Below, piece by piece: positions 59,025 through 64,000 of a DNA stretch of 64,000 bases (position 1 is the stretch's first letter; every line of letters starts with the position of its first letter). This DNA comes from Rhodoplanes sp046000175. Its GTDB lineage: Bacteria; Pseudomonadota; Alphaproteobacteria; Rhizobiales; Xanthobacteraceae. The notes beneath the pieces were generated by a model. That model saw nothing but the letters and a program-made list of their open reading frames with translations, did no database searches and was not told the DNA's origin. The stretch is from the NCBI RefSeq assembly GCF_046000175.1, contig NZ_JBEOMB010000011.1, forward strand, positions 1 through 64,000, written 5' to 3'. The translations under genes and the position numbers were made by a program.

Positions 59025-59999
59025 ATGCCGCAGTCCTCGATCCTCGACGATCTCGTTTCCGGCGTGCAGTCGGCGCTGGCCCCGGCCGGCCCACATGCCG
59101 GTGGGGTCGCGACGCTCTCGTGGATCATGTTCGTCGCGGCGGGGATCATCTTCGTCGTCGTGATGGCGCTCCTCGCCGCCGCGATCCTCTTGCCGCCGGA
59201 GCGACGGCGCTGGCTCGCCGGCCGTCGCGTCGTGATCGCCGGCGGCATCGTCTTCCCGGTCGTCGTCCTCTCCGCCCTGCTGGTCTACGGGCTCGCGCTG
59301 GCGGCGACGCTGAGCCGGCCGGACACGTCCGACACGCTGCGCATCCAGGTCGTCGGCGAGCAGTTCTGGTGGCGGGTCCGCTACGAGCCCGACGCGACGC
59401 GCGCGAGCTCCGAGGAGTTCGTCACGGCGAACGAGATCCACGTCCCGACCGGCCGGCCGATCCGCTTCGTCCTCACCACGCGCGACGTGATCCACAGCTT
59501 CTGGATCCCGAGCCTGGCCGGCAAGCTCGACATGATCCCGGGCCAGACCAACAGCCTCGTCGTCTCGGCCGAGCGGCCGGGCGTGTATCGCGGCCAGTGC
59601 GCCGAGTTCTGCGGCGGCGCCCACGCGCTGATGGCCTTCGAGGTGGTGGCGCACGCGCCCGACGCCTTCGACGCGTGGCGGGCTGGCCAGGCGCGTCCGG
59701 CGGCGGAGCCCGCGACCCCGTTTCTGGCGCGCGGACGGGATCTCTTCCTCGCCGCCGGCTGCGGCGCCTGCCACACGGTGCGGGGCACGGCGGCGGCCGG
59801 CACCATCGGCCCCGATCTGACGCATGTGGGGGGCCGGCGCACGATCGCGGCCGGCACGTTCCCCAACAACCAGGGCACGCTGGCCGGCTGGATCGCCGAC
59901 AGCCAGCACCTGAAGCCGTCGAACAAGATGCCGTCCTTCACGGTGTTCGAGGGCGAGGAGCTGCGCGCCGTCGCGGCCTGGCTGGAGAGCCTGAAATGA
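59025..59999 (+). CDS. coxB: Cytochrome c oxidase subunit II with C-terminal cytochrome c (caa3 type)
   Basis: 324 aa. Two N-terminal helices, then a cupredoxin domain with CuA ligands His in VIHSFWIPS and GQCAEFCGGAHALM (Cys-x3-Cys, His, Met), and a fused cytochrome c domain (AAGCGACHTVRGTAAAGTIGPDLTHVGGR, MPSF). This is the caa3-type arrangement. It accepts electrons from cytochrome c and passes them to subunit I. The stop overlaps the subunit I start (ATGA). Confidence 0.93.
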   Translation: MPQSSILDDLVSGVQSALAPAGPHAGGVATLSWIMFVAAGIIFVVVMALLAAAILLPPERRRWLAGRRVVIAGGIVFPVVVLSALLVYGLALAATLSRPDTSDTLRIQVVGEQFWWRVRYEPDATRASSEEFVTANEIHVPTGRPIRFVLTTRDVIHSFWIPSLAGKLDMIPGQTNSLVVSAERPGVYRGQCAEFCGGAHALMAFEVVAHAPDAFDAWRAGQARPAAEPATPFLARGRDLFLAAGCGACHTVRGTAAAGTIGPDLTHVGGRRTIAAGTFPNNQGTLAGWIADSQHLKPSNKMPSFTVFEGEELRAVAAWLESLK

Positions 60000-62594
60000 C
60001 GATCGCGCCGCCGCGAGACGAACCGCAAGCCACGCCGGCCGCCCCGACGGACGCGGCGCTCGCCGCCGCGCTGCCGAACCCGGCGCCGCGGCCGGAGGAC
60101 GAGCTCGCGGAGCTGAAGCGCGTCTGGCGCGCCCCCACCGGGCTCGGTTTCATCACGGTCGTCAACAACACCTATGTGGGCCTGTTCTACGTCGGCACCG
60201 CCTTCCTGTTCTTCATCCTGGCCGGCATCCTGGCCCTGATCATGCGCACCCAGCTCGCGGTGCCGCAGGCCGACATCGTCAGCCAGGGGCTCTACAACCA
60301 GCTCTTCACGATGCACGGCACGCTGATGATGTTCCTGTTCGCCGTGCCGGCCGTGGAGGCGATGGGCGTCTACCTCCTCCCCAACATGCAGGCGGCGCGA
60401 CCTGCCGTTCCCGCGGCTCTCGGCCTATGCGTTCTGGGCCTACTTCTTCGGCGGTCTCGCCTTCTTCTGCAGCCTGTTCTTCCAGGTCGCGCCCGACACA
60501 GGCTGGTTCATGTATCCGCCGCTCACCGGCACCGCCTACTCGCCGGGCATCAACGCGGACTTCTGGCTGCTTGGCATCGGCTTCATCGAGATCTCGGCCA
60601 TCGCCGGGGCGATCGAGATCATCGTCGGCGTGCTGAAGACGCGCGCCCCCGGCATGAGTCTCGACAAGCTGCCCGTCTACGCCTGGGCCATGCTCGTCTT
60701 CGCCGCCATGATCGTGTTCGCGTTCCCGGCCGTCATCCTGTGCACGCTGCTCCTGGAGATCGAGCGCGCCTTCGGCTGGCCGTTCTTCGTCGCCGAGAAG
60801 GGCGGCAGCGCGATGCTGTGGCAGCATCTGTTCTGGTTCTTCGGCCACCCCGAGGTCTACATCATCTTCCTGCCCGCCGCCGGCATGGTCTCGATGATGA
60901 TCCCGACCGTCGCCCAGACGCCGCTGGTCGGCTATCGGCTGGTCGTTCTCGCCATCGTGGCGACCGGCTTCTTCTCGTTCGGGCTGTGGGTGCACCACAT
61001 GTTCACGACCGGGATCCCGCAGCTCGGCTCGAGCTTCTTCTCGGCCGCCAGCATGGCGGTCGCGGTGCCGAGCGGCATCCAGGTGTTCGCCTGGATCGCC
61101 ACCATCGCGCGCGGCCGGGTCGAGCTCACCACCCCGGCCCTGTTCATCCTCGGCTTCCTGTTCATCTTCACGCTGGGCGGCCTCACCGGCGTGATGGTCG
61201 CCATGGTGCCGTTCGACTGGCAGGTGCACGACACCTATTTCGTCGTCGCCCATTTCCACTACGTGCTGATCGGCGGCATGGTGTTCCCGCTGTTCGCCGC
61301 CTTCTACTACTGGGCCCCGCATGCGAGCCGGCGGCCGCTCTCCGAGCGGCTCGGGCGGTGGGTGTTCGGGCTGATGTTCGTCGGCATGAACGTGACGTTC
61401 TTCCCGATGCACATCACCGGCCTGATCGGCATGCCGCGCCGCGTCTACACCTATCCGACCGGGCTCGGCTGGGACTGGCTCAACATGACATCGACGATCG
61501 GCGCCTTCATGATCGCGGCCGGCGTCGCGCTGTTCCTGTTCGATCTGATCCGCCGCTTCCGCATCAGCGAGGAGAACGCCGGCAATGTCTGGAACGCCGG
61601 CACGCTCGAATGGCTGCCGAACAGCGACTACGCGACCCGCAGCATCCCGCGGGTGACGAGCCGCGAGCCGCTGTGGGACCAGCCGAACCTCGCCGCCGAG
61701 GTCGAGGCCGGCCGCTGGTATCTGCCGAACGCGCCGACCGGCGGGCGCGAGACGATCGTCACCAGCCCGATCACGGCCGAGCCGCAGTATCTCGTGCAGA
61801 TGCCGGGGCCGAGCTGGCCCACCGTGCTGGCCGCCTTCTTCACCGCCGCCTTCTTCATCCTGCTCACCGTCAAGCTGGTCGTCCCGGCGGTCGCCTGCGG
61901 CATCGTCGCGGTCGTCATGGTGATCTGGTGGCTGTGGGACACGGATCCGGGCCCCAGTCACCCGCCCGTCGACATCGGCGGCGGCATCACGCTGCCCGTC
62001 TACGTGACCGGCCCGGTCAGCCACTCCTGGTGGGCCATGGTCGTGCTGCTGCTGGTCGCCGGCACGCTCTACGCCTGCCTGCTGTTCGCCTACGTGTTCC
62101 TGTGGACGGTCAGCCCCGACGTCTGGCCGACGCCCGACCGGCTGCCCGCCCTGCCCTGGCCGCTGCTGCCGGCCGGCCTCTACGGGGCGAGCAGCCTCGC
62201 GATCCTGTTGGCGAGCCGGTCGCTGGCGCGGGTGCCGTCCGGGCGCGCCCAGGACGGTCCCGCCTGGCCGATGCGGCTCGCGTTGCTCGTGGCGATTCCG
62301 CTCTTCGTCGGCGCCGTGTGGAGCGACCTCGCCGCGCAGCTCGCGGCCGGCCTGCGGCCGACCGAGAGCGCCTACGGCGCCGTCGTCTACATGATCGGAT
62401 CGCTGCAGGGCTTCTACGCGGCCGTGCTGGCCCTGATGGCGCTCTACACGGTCGCCCGCTCGCTCGCCGGCAAGCTCGACGGGGTGCGTCGCGCCACCTT
62501 CGACAACACCATGCTGCTGTGGCAATTCGCCGTCGTCCAGGGATTGGTCGGCGTCGCCCTCACGGCCCTCTTCCCATGCCTCGTCGGAGGCTGA
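59996..62594 (+). pseudogene. coxA: Cytochrome c oxidase subunit I+III fusion, frameshifted
   Basis: Two open frames join into one protein of about 866 aa. The first (59996 to ~60398) holds the N-terminus and the haem-ligand helix (QLFTMHGTLMMFLFAVPAVEAMGVYLLPNMQAAR). From 60399 the next frame continues with DLPFPRLSAYAFWAYFFGGLAFFCSLFFQVAPDTGWFMYPP and the core: HPEVYIIFLPAAGM (CuB His and cross-linked Tyr), HHMFTTG, AHFHYVL. The last ~250 residues, from about 61840, form a COX3-like helical bundle, so subunits I and III are fused. At 60398 two bases are missing in a GCGGCGCGAC tract (GCGCGCGAC would restore Arg-Asp). Mutation or sequencing error cannot be told apart here. Confidence 0.85.
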
Positions 62595-62596
62595 GC

Positions 62597-62950
62597 ATGC
62601 GGGAGCGCTTCCTCGGCAAGATGCTGTTCCTCAATGCCGGGCTGCTCCTGTGGGCGGCGCATTTCGGCTTCGTCTACGGTCTCACGGGCTTCGTCTGCGC
62701 CCGCGGGCTCGGCACCGCATGGACGGCGGCGCTGCCCTTCGTCGTCGCCTTCGCGACCGTGATCGCCGCCGGCCTGTGCCTCGTCGTGCTGTTCATGGTG
62801 CTGATCGGCCGCGGCCCCGGCATTGCCGGCGAGCCGGAGGGAGCGCTGCGCGTGTTCTGGCGGTCGGTGTCGGGCGGCATCGCCGCGTTCGGCTTCGTGG
62901 CCGTCGTGTGGACCGGGATCCCGGTCCTGATGATCGACACCTGTGGCTGA
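62597..62950 (+). CDS. Small membrane protein of the oxidase operon
   Basis: 117 aa with about three hydrophobic helices (FLGKMLFLNAGLLLWAAHFGFVYGLTGFVCA; AALPFVVAFATVIAAGLCLVVLFMVLIG; AAFGFVAVVWTGIPVLMIDTC). It starts two bases after the subunit I+III stop and is therefore translationally linked. The position and topology suggest an accessory subunit (IV-like) or assembly factor of the oxidase; no family signature is recognised. Confidence 0.75.
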   Translation: MRERFLGKMLFLNAGLLLWAAHFGFVYGLTGFVCARGLGTAWTAALPFVVAFATVIAAGLCLVVLFMVLIGRGPGIAGEPEGALRVFWRSVSGGIAAFGFVAVVWTGIPVLMIDTCG

Positions 62951-62967
62951 ACGAGGTGGTCGCATCG

Positions 62968-64000
62968 TCAGCCCTGCAGGAAGAACAGCAGCACCAGGCC
63001 GGCGACGAACACGATCACACCGGCGACGGCGTCGTAGCCCATGCGCAGGACGGTGCGGTCGGAGCGCTCGAGCAGCCCGACGAGGAAGATTCCGGTGAGC
63101 AGCAGGCCGAGCATCGCCGCCACCGCCTCGAACCGGCCGGCCTGAGCCAGCACCGAGCCGTCGCGATAGAACAGGTCGGCGACGAAGATCAATCCGATCG
63201 TCAGGATGTTGGTGCCGAACACGTCGCCGAGCGCCATTTCGTAGCGCTTGCGCCGCACCGCTGCCGTAATCGAGGAGACCTCCGGCAGCGACGTCGCGAA
63301 GGCGACCAGCACGAGACCGACGATGCCGGCACCGAGCCCGGTCGCCTGGGCGATCGCGTCGGCCGACTGCGACAGCACGAAGCCGGCGACCAGGATGACG
63401 ACGGCCGCGACCGCCGCGCCGGCGACCAGGCGCTTCAGCGACGGACCGCCTTCGGTGCCCTCCTCCTCCCCCGTTTCGGTGCCGTTCGTCTCGGCACCGG
63501 TCGCGGTCCACGGCGACCGCTTCCGATAGCCGGCCGCCAGACGGAAGGCGCCGACGCAGACGACGAACAGCACGGCCGGCCACAGCCCCACGCCCCAGAG
63601 GTCGACGTCCCCGGTCAGCACGGCGACCGCGGTGAGGGCGAGGACGACGATGCAGAGCGCGCCTTGCAGGAGGGTGGTCGCGCTCGGCACGACCGAGGTG
63701 AGAGCCTTGCGGCCCATCACGGCGTCGGCGACCGCGATCAGCATCACGTTGAAGGCGACGCTGCCGAGCAGGTTGTTGGTGGCGAGCGCGGCGTTCCCGG
63801 TCGCGGCGGCCGTCGACACCGCGGCGATCTCGGGCAGCGAGGTCGCCCCGCCGAGCAGCAGCATGCCGACGAAGGCGCGATCCATGCCTGTCTTGCCGGC
63901 GATCTCGTCGAGCCGCTCGGTCATCCGCGTGCCGGCCCACCAGACGAAGGCCGCGGCGGCGGCGAAGAGCGCGAGATTGATCCACGGTCCGAGCCCGACG
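62968..64000 (-). CDS. Sodium/calcium exchanger-type membrane protein (5'-truncated by window end)
   Basis: Ten or so helices with the two alpha-repeats of the CaCA family: LGGATSLPEIAAVSTAAATGNAALATNNLLGSVAFNVMLI and VAFATSLPEVSSITAAVRRKRYEMALGDVFGTNILTIGLI. An acidic loop (ETNGTETGEEEGTEGG) separates the halves. The frame is open through the window edge (GPWINLALFAAAAAAFVWWAGTRMTERL precedes the ATG at 63924), so the N-terminus is outside. Probably exchanges cations across the inner membrane. Unrelated to the converging oxidase genes. Confidence 0.88.
   Translation of the reverse strand, partial: VGLGPWINLALFAAAAAFVWWAGTRMTERLDEIAGKTGMDRAFVGMLLLGGATSLPEIAAVSTAAATGNAALATNNLLGSVAFNVMLIAVADAVMGRKALTSVVPSATTLLQGALCIVVLALTAVAVLTGDVDLWGVGLWPAVLFVVCVGAFRLAAGYRKRSPWTATGAETNGTETGEEEGTEGGPSLKRLVAGAAVAAVVILVAGFVLSQSADAIAQATGLGAGIVGLVLVAFATSLPEVSSITAAVRRKRYEMALGDVFGTNILTIGLIFVADLFYRDGSVLAQAGRFEAVAAMLGLLLTGIFLVGLLERSDRTVLRMGYDAVAGVIVFVAGLVLLFFLQG

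Noticed and set aside
60306..62525. 739-codon open frame on the minus strand
   Set aside because: Antisense to the conserved subunit I+III gene; composition is a shadow (His/Asp/Arg/Glu-rich).
1..64000. CRISPR arrays, tRNA or rRNA genes, prophage or insertion-sequence transposases
   Set aside because: No regularly spaced repeats, tRNA-like cloverleaf segments, rRNA sequence or transposase/integrase catalytic motifs were found; the recombinase-like protein at 16735 has no catalytic domain.

Overview
The window is about 70% GC, has strong third-position GC bias and no tRNA, rRNA or CRISPR. It looks like chromosome of an alphaproteobacterium of the Hyphomicrobiales (Bradyrhizobium/Rhodopseudomonas/Rhodoplanes-like). 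Reasons: many ABC uptake systems for organic acids, a Rhodopseudomonas-like cou gene set, a caa3-type oxidase, and short dispersed palindromic repeats of the kind common in that order. The genus is an inference.

Layout. (1) 186-1166: lone cobD/cbiB. (2) 17001 down to 1195, minus strand: a long aromatic-catabolic operon. In transcription order: a small recombinase-type HTH protein, an SsuABC/TauABC-like transporter, cupin, Rieske oxygenase, SDR, alpha/beta hydrolase, IclR regulator, extradiol (VOC) dioxygenase, degenerate SDR, ThDP enzyme, aldehyde dehydrogenase, FprA-type NADPH reductase, flavodoxin, DUF2478 protein and a dihydroorotate-dehydrogenase-like flavoprotein. The reductase and flavodoxin may feed electrons to the Rieske oxygenase. 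(3) 19936-17357, minus: a Pht5-like (4,5-dihydroxyphthalate decarboxylase/substrate-binding fold) protein, a second IclR closely related to the first, and a pentapeptide-like protein.

(4) 35002-20431, minus: GntR regulator, complete Liv-type branched-chain/aromatic-acid ABC transporter, then an ICL/PEP-mutase-family lyase, HyuB, HyuA, an isochorismatase-fold protein without the usual cysteine, an FAD oxidoreductase and a LeuC/LeuD-like hydratase pair. Genes overlap by stop/start, so this is one transcription unit (perhaps re-initiated near 29.4 kb). It reads as a catabolic route in which a heterocycle or amide is opened, the unsaturated acid hydrated, and the hydroxy-acid cleaved. I do not recognise it as a described pathway.

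(5) 35629-47908: divergent MarR regulator, then a second Liv transporter (with permease LivM and ATPase LivG fused), crotonase, feruloyl/coumaroyl-CoA synthetase, amidohydrolase, SDR and acyl-CoA dehydrogenase. This matches CoA-dependent, non-beta-oxidative hydroxycinnamate degradation (cou-type). (6) 48025-58325: orphan gcvT, a Gfo/Idh relic, and envelope/stress genes (PRC-barrel, DUF421, Crp/Fnr, DUF2254, MscS, small secreted proteins), one of which is frameshifted. (7) 58627-62950: cytochrome c oxidase (lipoprotein cytochrome c, subunit II with cytochrome c domain, subunit I+III fusion with an internal frameshift, small membrane protein). (8) 62968 to the window edge: a Na+/Ca2+-exchanger-type membrane protein, cut by the window end.
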